DNA of 64,000 nucleotides from Akkermansia muciniphila (lineage in GTDB: Bacteria > Verrucomicrobiota > Verrucomicrobiia > Limisphaerales > UBA9464). Of the stretch, positions 9,506 to 18,726 are shown piece after piece. The stretch's first letter is position 1. Each line of letters opens with the position of its first letter. The notes below the pieces were generated by a model. That model was not told where the DNA came from. It ran no database searches and worked only from the letters and a program-made list of their open reading frames with translations. The DNA lies in assembly GCA_945898055.1 (NCBI GenBank), contig CAMDGV010000018.1:1-64000 (forward strand), read 5' to 3'. The translations under genes were made by a program, and so were the position numbers.

Positions 9506-9927
9506 TCACGCTACTTGTCATTCACCTCGCCTGCAGCTGTGCCCTTGTCGGGCTGATCTGGACGATTCAAGTGGTGCACTATCCATTGTTGAAACAGGTG
9601 GGGCGTGAGGAATTTGTCGCTTATCATAAGCGGCACATGTCGCTGATTATTTGGCTGGTTGGTCCGCTGATGCTGGCGGAGCTTGGCAGTGCCGGTTGGC
9701 TGCTATTTCTGGGGGAACGTTCGTTGTTCTTTGTCGTCAGCCTCGCCGCTTTGGCCTTGGCTTGGGTTTGCACGGCTTTTTTTCAAGTGCCGCTTCACCA
9801 AAAACTTGCGTCGGGCTACGATATCGACTCGATTGATCGACTGGTGCGGACGAACAGCTGGCGCACCCTCTGCTGGACCATCCGTAGCCTGTGCCTCTGC
9901 TGGCTACTTATCCAAAAGTTTCATTAA
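9502..9927 (+). CDS. Small integral membrane protein (about 4 TM)
   Basis: ATG at 9502 overlaps the upstream stop; hydrophobic MITLLVIHLACSCALVGLIWTIQVVHYPLL...; last gene of the cluster. Confidence 0.7.
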   Translation: MITLLVIHLACSCALVGLIWTIQVVHYPLLKQVGREEFVAYHKRHMSLIIWLVGPLMLAELGSAGWLLFLGERSLFFVVSLAALALAWVCTAFFQVPLHQKLASGYDIDSIDRLVRTNSWRTLCWTIRSLCLCWLLIQKFH

Positions 9928-9947
9928 CACATCATCCCCGCGATATT

Positions 9948-10319
9948 TCACACTAGCACCCCACTCGCCGCCAGCGCGGCAACGATGTTACTGGCAGGAA
10001 ATCGGATTTTCAGTGCGAGGGGTTTTGGGATCGTTCCCGTTAGTTGCGGCGGGCGAGGGCGTTGGCGAGTCGGCGGAATCCAGACGGGCCAGAGGAGCTG
10101 GTTGAGAATTTGGGTGATGGGTTGAGTAAGCTTTAGCGCGGCGGCGACGACGAAGCAGAGAATCATCGTGAAACTGAGAAACGGGAACAGCGAGAGGGCG
10201 ACACCGAGGCCGAGGGTGAAGGCGATGCGGCCGGGGGTGATGCCTTGGGTGAGCTGGGCGGTGATCGGGCCGACGATACGGCGACGGAGGAACGAAGGCT
10301 TGGGCGCGGGCGGGCTCAT
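9948..10319 (-). pseudogene. DUF2062-like membrane protein, probably frameshifted or truncated
   Basis: SFLRRRIVGPITAQLTQGITPGRIAFTLGLGVALSLFPFLSFTMILCFVVAAALKLTQPITQILNQLLWPVWIP matches DUF2062; the remainder (PTRQRPRPPQLTG...) is low-complexity and out of character. Confidence 0.6.
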
Positions 10320-10590
10320 TTGAGTTGGGACCAGAAACCGAGGGGGTAGATCGCGACGCCGATCACGGTGAGACCGCCAGGAAGGGCGAAGCGGGGCGGG
10401 TTGCGGCGCGGGAAGACTTGGTTGAGTTCCTCGATGCCGGAGATGCGGAAGAGCTCAATGAGCATGTAAAGTGGCATGGCGAGATTTCCTCAGAGAATGA
10501 TCCCGATGAACCAAAGGATACGGACCGCGAGCGTGGTTTCCTTCCAGGCGACCCAGTCGATGAAGGCGATAAAGGCGATAAAGGAGTCAG
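10316..10590 (-). pseudogene. DUF1475-like small membrane protein remnant with in-frame stop
   Basis: Reverse strand reads FIAFIDWVAWKETTLAVRILWFIGIIL*GNLAMPLYMLIELFRI...GFWSQLK*; one TGA interrupts an otherwise continuous membrane-protein reading frame. Confidence 0.4.
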
Positions 10591-11238
10591 TTCTTAATAT
10601 TGATAGGTGAAGCGGCCAAAGCCAGTCTCCCAGGTTGGCCCGCCAGTTGAGAGTCGAGTCTGCTGGCGCGATTTATCCCGTCATGAATCGCGGTGACCGG
10701 CGCGAACGGATCTTCAGGGATGCTGCGGATCGCCAGCGCTTCGTCGAGACGCTGGGGGAGGTTTGCGCCAAGACGGGCTGGCAGGTTCACGCCTCTGTCC
10801 TCAGGCCGAGTCATTTTTATTGGGTGGTCGAGACGCCGTAGCCCAATTGGGTCGCTGGGATGCATGGTTGCTGGGCACTGACCCGAGTCGCCTCAATTGG
10901 CGGCCCAAGCTCTTCGGCCACTTGTTCTCCGGGCGCTCCAAGTCGCTGATCGTGGACGGATCTGGCAGCGGTTATCTCAAGAGCGTGGGCGATTACGTTC
11001 ACTTGAATCCGGCGCGGGGCGGAGGAAGGCGAGGAGACGTTTCGGGAGGAGTTGCTGACGCAGATGAGCGAGCGGATGGGGGCGAAGCATTACCGCGAAG
11101 GTCGCTCGGAGACGGCGGAGGCGCTGGCGGGCGGAGACGACGATGACGGTAGGGTGGATCGCCGAGCTTCTGGCGATGGGCACGCGCGGTTCTCTGAACC
11201 CTCTCTTGGATCGCCGGAGGAAGCTGGGCGGGGAGTAG
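10578..11238 (+). pseudogene. REP-associated tyrosine transposase (RAYT, Y1_Tnp) remnant, copy 1
   Basis: MARQLRVESAGAIYPVMNRGDRRERIFRDAADRQRFVETLGEVCAKTGWQVHASVLRPSHFYWVVETP* then, across frames, ...LFGHLFSGRSKSLIVDGSGSGYLKSVGDYVHLNPAR... and ...TMTVGWIAELLAMGTRGSLNPLLDRRRKLG. Confidence 0.85.
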
Positions 11239-11425
11239 CCGATATCAATAACTGACTCTTTACAGACGCCCCATCGACCAAGCGGTGGTCGGCGGCGTGG
11301 AATTCGATGGGCACCGCCTGATCGCGAAGTGTCAACAAAGCAAATCCTGATTAAGGATTGATTTATATCTCCAAATTTCATCCTCTCATTGTACTAGGCT
11401 TCTGAAGCTTCAAATTTTTCCCAAG

Positions 11426-14008
11426 TTGAAAATGTTTCGCTGCACCCTTCGACCTTCTTCAGATCATGGCCTTGGCTTTCAAACGGTCCTTCTTCTTCTA
11501 TTCGCCTGGCTCGCGTGCCCTCACTTGGTCGCTGCGGTTCGAGGCACGCCCGAGTATTTCCAGAAGGAGACGCGGTGGCGCAATTCCCCGGAGTGGGATG
11601 AGATGGAGAAGGTCTATCAAGAGGGCGACGAGGCGGCGGTGATGTCACTGCGGGCGAAGAATCCGGAACTGACCGAGGTGTTCGAACTGTCCTTCACTTC
11701 AATCGTCGGTTGGGCTGCGCGCAACGGGGCAACCAATTTGCTGGCGGATTTGATCCGGAATGGAGCCCTCAAGCAGAAGTCAGAGGATTCGTTCCATGGG
11801 CCGGGTCTGGGGGATGCCGCAGCGGGCGGTTGGGCGCGCTGTGTCCGCATGCTCCTTGACGGTGGCGCCGACCCGATGGGTTCCACCTTTTTTCAGGGGA
11901 GCGCCATCGAGCAATCGATCGTGACTTGGAACCAACAGGGCACGATCGGTAGCCCCATGTCGAAAAAACAGGCTTCCCGCGTGGAACGGGAGGAATCCGT
12001 CCGGTTGCTTCTGAAGGCCGGGGTGAATCTCTTCGCCCCCCGCGCATCGCAGGATTCGAACTTGGTTTCCTTTGTTTTTAACGCAATCCCCCCCGACTCC
12101 AAAGCCTTGGTCGAACTGCTCCTGACGAATGCCATTCCACCCCGTCAGGTCAGTCCGGTGGGAAACACGCTCTTGCATGCCGCGGCGTTTCTGGGATCCA
12201 CGCAATCCCTAGCCACTCTCGTGCAGCGGGGCGGAGACGTCCAAGTGACCAACCTCCTCGGCTGGACGCCGCTGCATTCCGTCGCGGGCACCTGGTCGAC
12301 CGATGGCGCGCCGCAATTCTATTCCTGGGGGCGAGACAATTTCTCGTTGCGAGAGTTGTTTGCCTGGTCGCCCGGATTCCTGCTCGGGGCCGACGATCGC
12401 AGGAAGATCTCAACGCAACTCATCCGATACGGAGCCCGCCACGATGTCTTTTCCGCGGCGGGTCTGGGGGACCTCGCGGTGCTCAAGAGGTTGCTTGCGA
12501 AACGTCCCGGAGATATCGCCGCACGCGATGCCCGCGGGCGCACGCCCCTGCACTGGGCGGCGCTCGGAAATCAGCCGATAGCGATCGCCGTGCTTGTTGG
12601 AGCCGGTTCCGATCTGGCGGCACTCGACGACGATGGCAACAGCGCGCTGCACCTGTCGCTGCTTCGCTGTCCGTCGAAGGGGTTTGTTGCGTTGCTGGCC
12701 GCCAAGGCGCCTCTGGATCGGCCAAACAAGAATGGGGACGCGCCCTTGGGGTGGGCCACCTACAACTCCCAGGCGATGTTCAAACTGCTCGAGGCGGGAG
12801 CCCGTCCGGCGCCGAAGGGAGCCGAGCCACCGCTGTTGGGTCCGGTGCAACAGGCGGTCAATGCGATGTATCATCTTGCCTTCGTCCGTCAGGGGTGGTT
12901 CAGGCCAGGACACCCCCCAGCCCGGCTCCATACCCTGTCCGGCAATGTCGTTCCTCTGCCGCTGGATGAGGTCCCCTCCGAGATGGATCGTGTCTTGAAA
13001 CTTCTGACCGCTGGGGCCAGCCCGGGGGCAGTCGGTCGGGATGGCAGAACGCCGTTGGAGATCGCGTGTGAAGCCTCGCTCTTGAACCTCATCGAGGTCT
13101 TGGTACGGGCGGGAGGGGACCTTCAATCCCTAGGTGCCACGGGAGACCCGGCTTGGTTCCACGTGCTTTCGAAACCTGCCGAGAGCGTCTACGTAGAGCA
13201 TCCGGGTTGGAAATTCCGCGTAGCCTCTCAGGCGCCCACGTCGGCGCGTGCGGGTCTCGAAAAGGCGAACCTCCAAACAATACCCCCGGTGATCCGCCCC
13301 GAAGCGGTCCTTGGGTTTCTGGCCGGGCTCGGAGCACAGATGACCTCCACCAATACCGCCGGGCAGAACGCCCTTCATGTGCTCGGCCGTGGAGTCAGGA
13401 AAGTCCCTATCGACAAGATCACCGCGATGTTCGGCTTCGGCAGCCCCCTGCTGGCCCGGGGAGACCGAACCAATGCCCAGACGGCCCGCATTCAGAATCT
13501 CGTGCAGTCCGGTCTTTCTCTGGAATCCCGAGATCTGGAGGGGAACACGCCTTGGCTGATCGCGTGGCGCCACGCCCAGACGGAGGCCGCGGAGGAGTTC
13601 GTCCGTGCCGGCGCAAACACCCGGACGACCAATCACGCGGGCATGAATGCGCTCCACCTAGTCTGCCAACCTCACCCTAGCACGGTTTCGGCCAAATTCG
13701 CCCAAATGCCACGGTTCATGGGGCCGGTGGTGGGGCATCTCGTGAAGCAAGGAGTCGATCCCAATGCGCAGGATGCCCAGGGGCGGAGTCCACTCCATTA
13801 CGCCATTGCCCCGTTTCATCAGACCTATGTGGCCGTGGAACTGGTCGAAGCGGGGGCAGATCCCCTCGTGCGTGATGCCCAGGGCCGCACGCCGCTTGCC
13901 CTAGCGGAGGAGGCGGGCCGGGCTGATCTAGTCGCTTTTTTCAAGGATCCCAAGAACGCAAACCCGTTTACCCGTCCCCGGCCCCGCGTGGCACCCACGC
14001 CGCCGTGA
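11426..14008 (+). CDS. Secreted ankyrin-repeat protein
   Basis: 860 aa with hydrophobic N-terminus and multiple ANK repeats (RDARGRTPLHWAALGNQPIAIAVLVGAGSDLAALDDDGNSALHLS; AQDAQGRSPLHYAIAPFHQTYVAVELVEAGADPLVRDAQGRTPLALAEEAGR). Confidence 0.92.
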   Translation: MKMFRCTLRPSSDHGLGFQTVLLLLFAWLACPHLVAAVRGTPEYFQKETRWRNSPEWDEMEKVYQEGDEAAVMSLRAKNPELTEVFELSFTSIVGWAARNGATNLLADLIRNGALKQKSEDSFHGPGLGDAAAGGWARCVRMLLDGGADPMGSTFFQGSAIEQSIVTWNQQGTIGSPMSKKQASRVEREESVRLLLKAGVNLFAPRASQDSNLVSFVFNAIPPDSKALVELLLTNAIPPRQVSPVGNTLLHAAAFLGSTQSLATLVQRGGDVQVTNLLGWTPLHSVAGTWSTDGAPQFYSWGRDNFSLRELFAWSPGFLLGADDRRKISTQLIRYGARHDVFSAAGLGDLAVLKRLLAKRPGDIAARDARGRTPLHWAALGNQPIAIAVLVGAGSDLAALDDDGNSALHLSLLRCPSKGFVALLAAKAPLDRPNKNGDAPLGWATYNSQAMFKLLEAGARPAPKGAEPPLLGPVQQAVNAMYHLAFVRQGWFRPGHPPARLHTLSGNVVPLPLDEVPSEMDRVLKLLTAGASPGAVGRDGRTPLEIACEASLLNLIEVLVRAGGDLQSLGATGDPAWFHVLSKPAESVYVEHPGWKFRVASQAPTSARAGLEKANLQTIPPVIRPEAVLGFLAGLGAQMTSTNTAGQNALHVLGRGVRKVPIDKITAMFGFGSPLLARGDRTNAQTARIQNLVQSGLSLESRDLEGNTPWLIAWRHAQTEAAEEFVRAGANTRTTNHAGMNALHLVCQPHPSTVSAKFAQMPRFMGPVVGHLVKQGVDPNAQDAQGRSPLHYAIAPFHQTYVAVELVEAGADPLVRDAQGRTPLALAEEAGRADLVAFFKDPKNANPFTRPRPRVAPTPP

Positions 14009-14101
14009 GGTCCTGCTCTCCTATTCCTTCACCCACACGGGTGCCCACAACCGTTGGCCGTCTAACGCCATCGAGCATCGGGCGATGTTGTTTATCGTCA
14101 C

Positions 14102-14205
14102 GCCGACAGATCCAAACCATTGAAGCCGCGATAGGCCTCGGGCACGACCAGCAGCTCGGTCGAAGCACCAGCCGCGGTCAGTCGGCAGGCATAATCCAAA
14201 TCCTC
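14102..14205 (-). pseudogene. Alpha/beta-hydrolase C-terminal fragment
   Basis: NEDLDYACRLTAAGASTELLVVPEAYRGFNGLDLSA* resembles the catalytic-His region (YA.RL.AAGV.TEL.VYPGA.HGF) of esterase/lipase hydrolases; truncated next to a repeat copy. Confidence 0.5.
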
Positions 14206-14212
14206 ATTTTTT

Positions 14213-14240
14213 CCTCCGCGTAAAAAAAGCAAATTCCCAT
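14213..14240 (+). repeat. Dispersed intergenic repeat copy 2
   Basis: cctccgcgtaaaaaaagcaaattcccat. Confidence 0.8.
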
Positions 14241-14313
14241 GAGTAATTTGAAGAACGCTTGAAAGATCTGCAACCGTGAAGGTGCGCTCCATCGAAAAGA
14301 AAATTTAGGTTTA

Positions 14314-15058
14314 TGGGAATTTTCGAGAAGGTATTTGGCAAAAAAAGCAAAGCCGATCGCAAGACGCAGAATCGGCTGGCGAGGGCGTAACACATAAAAA
14401 ATCATTATCTCAAATTGGCGAAACCTTTATCTCCTTTGGTGGGAATACTGGCTATAAAACCACAAGACCGCTCACGGATGACCAAATCAAGAAATTACGG
14501 CAGTCTACGATCCCGCTAATGGCAACGGACTTATATATGACTATTGGACTGACCATCTCGTGTGCAAGGATCCAGACGATCAGACGTGGCAAAATCAGGT
14601 GATGTTTTTTGGAAAGCAGAAGAGCCATTTCCAAAAAATTCCTACCTTTTATATTTGAGACGTTTAAAACTAAGCGCTTTTTCTTCGTCGGCGACACGTC
14701 GAAAATTTCATCGGAAGTAGGAAAAGCAACGCCTTGGTTCGGTATGCCGGGTTTGGGTGATAAACAGGTTTGCAAAGTAAATTCACAAAATGTTGCTATA
14801 CGAGAAATGCATAAAATGGGAGGTGTCAAATACGTGAAGCCCGTCGAGTTGATACATCAGAACCTTGAAATACTAAAAGACCGAGATAAGTACATGTTCT
14901 TGATTGACCGCAGAATTACCCCATTTAAGGACAATAACTTCTACCTAGAAGGTCGTCCTATTCCGATTGACGCAGCTTACAATGTTGGCGGGATTCATAT
15001 TGTTGTGACGGACACTTTCTCAGGTGATCTTTCTCAACCTGACCCTCCGCGCTAAAAA
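14314..15058 (+). pseudogene. Multi-frameshifted relic of a hypothetical protein
   Basis: MGIFEKVFGKKSKADRKTQN, then (other frames) GETFISFGGNTGYKTTRPLTDDQIKKLRQ / VYDPANGNGLIYDYWTDHLVCKDPDDQTWQNQVMFFGKQKSHFQKIPTF / VGKATPWFGMPGLGDKQ...NFYLEGRPIPIDAAYNVGGIHIVVTDTFSG. Protein-like segments are spread over frames. Confidence 0.35.
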
Positions 15059-15071
15059 AGCAAATTCCTAT
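15044..15071 (+). repeat. Dispersed intergenic repeat copy 3
   Basis: cctccgcgctaaaaaagcaaattcctat. Confidence 0.8.
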
Positions 15072-15150
15072 CAATTGGTGTTGCAGTGTATGGATTCTCA
15101 GTAATAGATCGTCCCTCTGATGCCCAGAAAGTTACTTGCCGAGTACTCAC

Positions 15151-15645
15151 TCAATTAGCAGAACTCTCACTTCGAACCTTGATGGCAATGATTACCCTCG
15201 TGAGGCGACGCCGATTGTATTGCTGAAGCAGGCACGGGTAGAGATTGCCAAAAACGTTAAGACTCAAGTAGGCCAACGCCATTTCATTACCGACGTACCA
15301 CCATGCCGTAAAATTGAGTACTAGCATTGCTGCGAATCCAACCCAATGCACTACTTCTGCGGTTTTTATATGCACCATTACCGAATCCAGTGTCGCTAAA
15401 TTTCGACTTGTCGAGAAGCGAATATTTGGTTTAAAAAATCGCAAAGGGGTTGCTAGAAGTATTTTGCGATACCAAAGTACACCCAACCTTTCGTATGGTT
15501 TCGATCCAGAAAACAAATAACGATCACTAAACCTTTCATAAATAGACATTCGGCGCAGAATCGTATTTCCCATCATTCCGAAGAGAAACGAGAAGAACAT
15601 TACTGCCCCCGGATTGCCTAACAAAATCAGGCCTAACAAACTCAT
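15151..15645 (-). CDS. Putative membrane acyltransferase-like protein (glycosyl-diaponeurosporenoate acyltransferase-like)
   Basis: 164 aa; KPYERLGVLWYRKILL...TAEVVHWVGFAAM...NVFGNLYPCLLQQYNRRRL resembles the CrtO-type pattern (ERLGV..(K/R)(K/R)......H......N..P...QRYNR.RL). Confidence 0.45.
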   Translation of the reverse strand: MSLLGLILLGNPGAVMFFSFLFGMMGNTILRRMSIYERFSDRYLFSGSKPYERLGVLWYRKILLATPLRFFKPNIRFSTSRNLATLDSVMVHIKTAEVVHWVGFAAMLVLNFTAWWYVGNEMALAYLSLNVFGNLYPCLLQQYNRRRLTRVIIAIKVRSESSAN

Positions 15646-15733
15646 AAATGCTCCTAAGTTTTTATGTCAACGCAACGGTGCCGGTGAGTTGTTTTGTATT
15701 CGTGTCTAGTCGGCAAATCCTTGGGCCTTTTCC

Positions 15734-15761
15734 CCTCCGTGTCAAAAAAGCAATTTCCTAG
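15734..15761 (+). repeat. Dispersed intergenic repeat copy 4
   Basis: cctccgtgtcaaaaaagcaatttcctag. Confidence 0.75.
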
Positions 15762-15809
15762 CAGTCATCGGGGTTGCGCTTTTGAGGTTTGGTTGGATAA
15801 TCGTCGCCG

Positions 15810-16694
15810 ATGTTAAAGAAACTTTCTCGGACGGTGATTACCCTGATAACTGTGGGCAGCGCGTGGGCCGAAGACCGGTTTGTAGCCCCTTCGTATACTG
15901 GGGCCCTCGAAGTGAATGCGGGCTATTCGGCCGGTGCGGACATCCGCCTGGGAACCCGCGAATTGGGCAATCTGGACGCCACCCGAACTCGGTTGGAGTA
16001 CAAGGGGATCTTCGACCCGGGCGCTGCATTGAATTGGGGTGTTGGGGTGGTCTACACGCGATGGGATTTTGGTCGTGATTCGGGTAATCCGCTGCCGGCC
16101 AATTTGCAGTCGGTGGCCCTCCCGCTCACGATGTCTTGGCGCTTCAGAGAAGGTTGGCAGGCATTCGGAGAGGTTTCACCGGGCCTTTATTCCGACTTCG
16201 AGCAGGTGAGTGGGGATGATTTCAATGCACCGTTCATCGGTGGGGTGGGCTACACGGTGAATCCGGATCTTCAGGTGTTTCTTTCGTTTAGCGTAGATCC
16301 GAGACGGGATATTCCGGTGGTGGGCGGGCCGGGAGTTCGTTGGCGCTTTGCCGAGCAATGGACATTGTCACTGCTTCTGCCTCGTCCGCAGATCCAGTAT
16401 CGTCCTTCGGAGAACTGGACTTTCCATGTCGGAGCCGAAATGACGGGTGGAGCCTTCCATCTAAATCCGCACTTTGGCCGGGACCGCGGTCTGGCCGCTA
16501 TGGATGACCAGATAGTCACTTATCGCGAGATTCGCACGGGCGTCGGTGCACGCTGGGGCGGGCCGCAGGGTTTCTACGCCTCGCTTGAGGCAGGTTGGAT
16601 GATCGATCGGCGGTTCGTGCTCGATAAGGTACGCCTCCAGTTCAATGGAGACGGTGCCGCCTACGGTCAGTTGGCCGTCGGCTACCGGTACTAA
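15810..16694 (+). CDS. DUF6268-like outer-membrane beta-barrel protein
   Basis: Signal peptide MLKKLSRTVITLITVGSAWA, alternating beta-barrel pattern, terminal aromatic residue (GYRY). Confidence 0.65.
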   Translation: MLKKLSRTVITLITVGSAWAEDRFVAPSYTGALEVNAGYSAGADIRLGTRELGNLDATRTRLEYKGIFDPGAALNWGVGVVYTRWDFGRDSGNPLPANLQSVALPLTMSWRFREGWQAFGEVSPGLYSDFEQVSGDDFNAPFIGGVGYTVNPDLQVFLSFSVDPRRDIPVVGGPGVRWRFAEQWTLSLLLPRPQIQYRPSENWTFHVGAEMTGGAFHLNPHFGRDRGLAAMDDQIVTYREIRTGVGARWGGPQGFYASLEAGWMIDRRFVLDKVRLQFNGDGAAYGQLAVGYRY

Positions 16695-16757
16695 AGGCTT
16701 CCGCCTCAGGGGACGGTCGGGTCCGCTGCGGGTTAGCAGTACTGACTCAAGAGAAGC

Positions 16758-16918
16758 GTGTGAAAAGTCCACGCGACTTGACGTTTTCAAGTCGCGGCGG
16801 CGGGTCTCGGCGAACTAGGCGTGCTCCGGTGGCGGACTTTCGGAGCGCGCCTGTGCTGAAAGCCAGTCGCAGCAGTATTGAAGGAAAGGGGGAGTGAGAA
16901 AAGTCCACGCGATTTAGG
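16758..16918 (+). repeat. Direct-repeat pair GARAAGTCCACGCGAYTT with 10-bp hairpin
   Basis: tgaaaagtccacgcgacttg (16761-16780) and gagaaaagtccacgcgattt (16896-16915); hairpin CGCGACTTGA-CGTTT-TCAAGTCGCG at 16772-16796. Confidence 0.8.
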
Positions 16919-17047
16919 TCGACCTTTCGCCCCGCCTTCGATCGTGGAATATTCTACTTTCGGCAACTAGGGAACGATGGGGTTGGGCGACCGCTTACGA
17001 TAATTTTGCAATGCGGTGAAGTCAGTGCAGTCTGTCGGACCCTTGTT

Positions 17048-18505
17048 TCAGGCCATTATTTCAGGCACCACCCGTCCATGAATATCGGTGAGTCGAAAAT
17101 CACGACCTGCATGTCTGTAGGTGAAAGTTTCGTGATCGAATCCAAGGAGTGCCAACAGAGTGGCGTGAAGGTCATGAACATGGACGGGGTTTTCGGCGGC
17201 GGCGAAGCCGAATTCATCGGTGGAACCATAAACGGATCCGCCTTTAACTCCCCCACCAGCTAACCACATAGAGAAACCGTGATTGTTGTGATCACGCCCA
17301 TTAATCTTACCAGAATTGGCCCCCGGCGTCGGGAGTTCAACGGTCGGAGTGCGACCGAACTCACCGCCCCAAATTACCAACGTATCGTCCAACAGACCGC
17401 GTTGTTTCAGGTCCTTGAGTAAAGCGGCAATCGGTTGATCCGATTCGCGCGCAAGTCGCCGGTGATTGGTCTCGAGATCGTCATGATTATCCCAAGGTTG
17501 ACCGGCCCCGTGCCAAACCTGAACAAAGCGGACCCCCCGTTCGACGAGGCGTCGAGCAATGAGGAGTTGACGCGCTTGAGTTCCTTCGCCGTACATGGCT
17601 CGGATGTGTGCGGGTTCGCGTTGGATATCAAAGGCATCGGTCGCGTCCATTTGCATTCTGGAAGCCAGTTCGAAGCTTTGAATCCGAGCATCAATTTGAG
17701 GATCGGGGTCGCGTTCGGAACGATGTCGACTATTGAGTTGACGCAGGAGATTCAGTTGGGCCTGTTGAGCTGAGGGCGACGTATGGTGGTTGGAGATATT
17801 CTCGATCAGTCGATCAATTTGGGTATGTTCGGTATTGATGTACGTGCCCTGATAAGTGCCCGGCAGGAAACCGCTCTGCCAATTTTGGGACTCCTGAATC
17901 GGATAACCACCGGGACACATCACCACAAAGCCCGGCATATTTTGGTTGTCACTGCCCAGTCCGTAGGTGACCCAAGAACCAAAGCTAGGTCGTACTTGAC
18001 GCGCTTCTCCGCAATTCATCAGGAGTAGGGACGGCTCGTGGTTGGGTACATCCGCTTTCATCGAGCGAATAATGCACATATCGTCGGCGCATTCAGCGGT
18101 TTTAGCGAACAGATCACTGATCTCGGTCCCACTTTTTCCATAACGTTTGAAGGAAAAGGGAGATCGCCAAGCCGAGCCTGTTTTTCGTTCGGTCGCAAAG
18201 TGAACGGGAATTTCCTTACCGTGCCAGCGGTCGAGAGAAGGCTTGGGATCAAAGGTGTCCACGTGAGAGGGACCGCCATTGGCAAAAATGTGGATGATCC
18301 TTTTTGCCCGCGCGGTTTTCTGAGCGGCCTTTGGCGATAAAGGATTGATGAAATTGTCGCCATGCGCTTGAGGAGTCAGCCATCCCGAGGATCCCATGAG
18401 TGAGGCGAGCCCCACCGATCCCATCCCCATCCCACAGGTGCGGAGGAAGTGCCGACGCGATGGACGTTCAGAAGAACGGAAGTTGGGTAGCGAATTTGGC
18501 TTCAT
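17048..18505 (-). CDS. DUF1501 domain protein with Tat-like signal
   Basis: RPSRRHFLRTCGMGMGSVGLASLMG N-terminus; KRIIHIFANGGPSHVDTFDPKP and DDTLVIWGGEFGRTPT...GRDHNNHGFSMWLAGGGVKGG are DUF1501 hallmarks. Confidence 0.92.
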   Translation of the reverse strand: MKPNSLPNFRSSERPSRRHFLRTCGMGMGSVGLASLMGSSGWLTPQAHGDNFINPLSPKAAQKTARAKRIIHIFANGGPSHVDTFDPKPSLDRWHGKEIPVHFATERKTGSAWRSPFSFKRYGKSGTEISDLFAKTAECADDMCIIRSMKADVPNHEPSLLLMNCGEARQVRPSFGSWVTYGLGSDNQNMPGFVVMCPGGYPIQESQNWQSGFLPGTYQGTYINTEHTQIDRLIENISNHHTSPSAQQAQLNLLRQLNSRHRSERDPDPQIDARIQSFELASRMQMDATDAFDIQREPAHIRAMYGEGTQARQLLIARRLVERGVRFVQVWHGAGQPWDNHDDLETNHRRLARESDQPIAALLKDLKQRGLLDDTLVIWGGEFGRTPTVELPTPGANSGKINGRDHNNHGFSMWLAGGGVKGGSVYGSTDEFGFAAAENPVHVHDLHATLLALLGFDHETFTYRHAGRDFRLTDIHGRVVPEIMA

Positions 18506-18726
18506 GGGCGGAGCGGGCGACGGGGTTTGTCGATCTCTGATTCAGGAAATTTTCGAGGGCGTTTCAGAAAAAAATATCTGAAGGAATTCGCCCACGCACG
18601 AGTTCAGAGTAAGTGGGGCGGGGCTAATAGGTAAAACAGGAATTTGACCTCAAAGCGACTTGTTGATGGGCCGGTTCAAAGTCCCGATGCTAAAAATAAC
18701 CCGTTTCATTAGCGCTCGGATTCGTC

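Noticed and set aside
10325-10597. 90-aa charged forward ORF (MGPETEGVDRDADHGETARKGEAGRV...)
   Set aside because: Antisense to the DUF1475-like reverse remnant, whose translation is much more protein-like.
12410-13657. Reverse ORFs (238 aa, 175 aa) antisense to the ankyrin gene
   Set aside because: Shadow ORFs; the ankyrin repeats on the + strand explain the region.
14452-14829. 125-aa reverse ORF MTPPILCISRIATFCEFTLQTCL...
   Set aside because: Competing forward-strand segments (VYDPANGNGLIYDYWTDHLVCKDPDDQTW) look more like real coding sequence.
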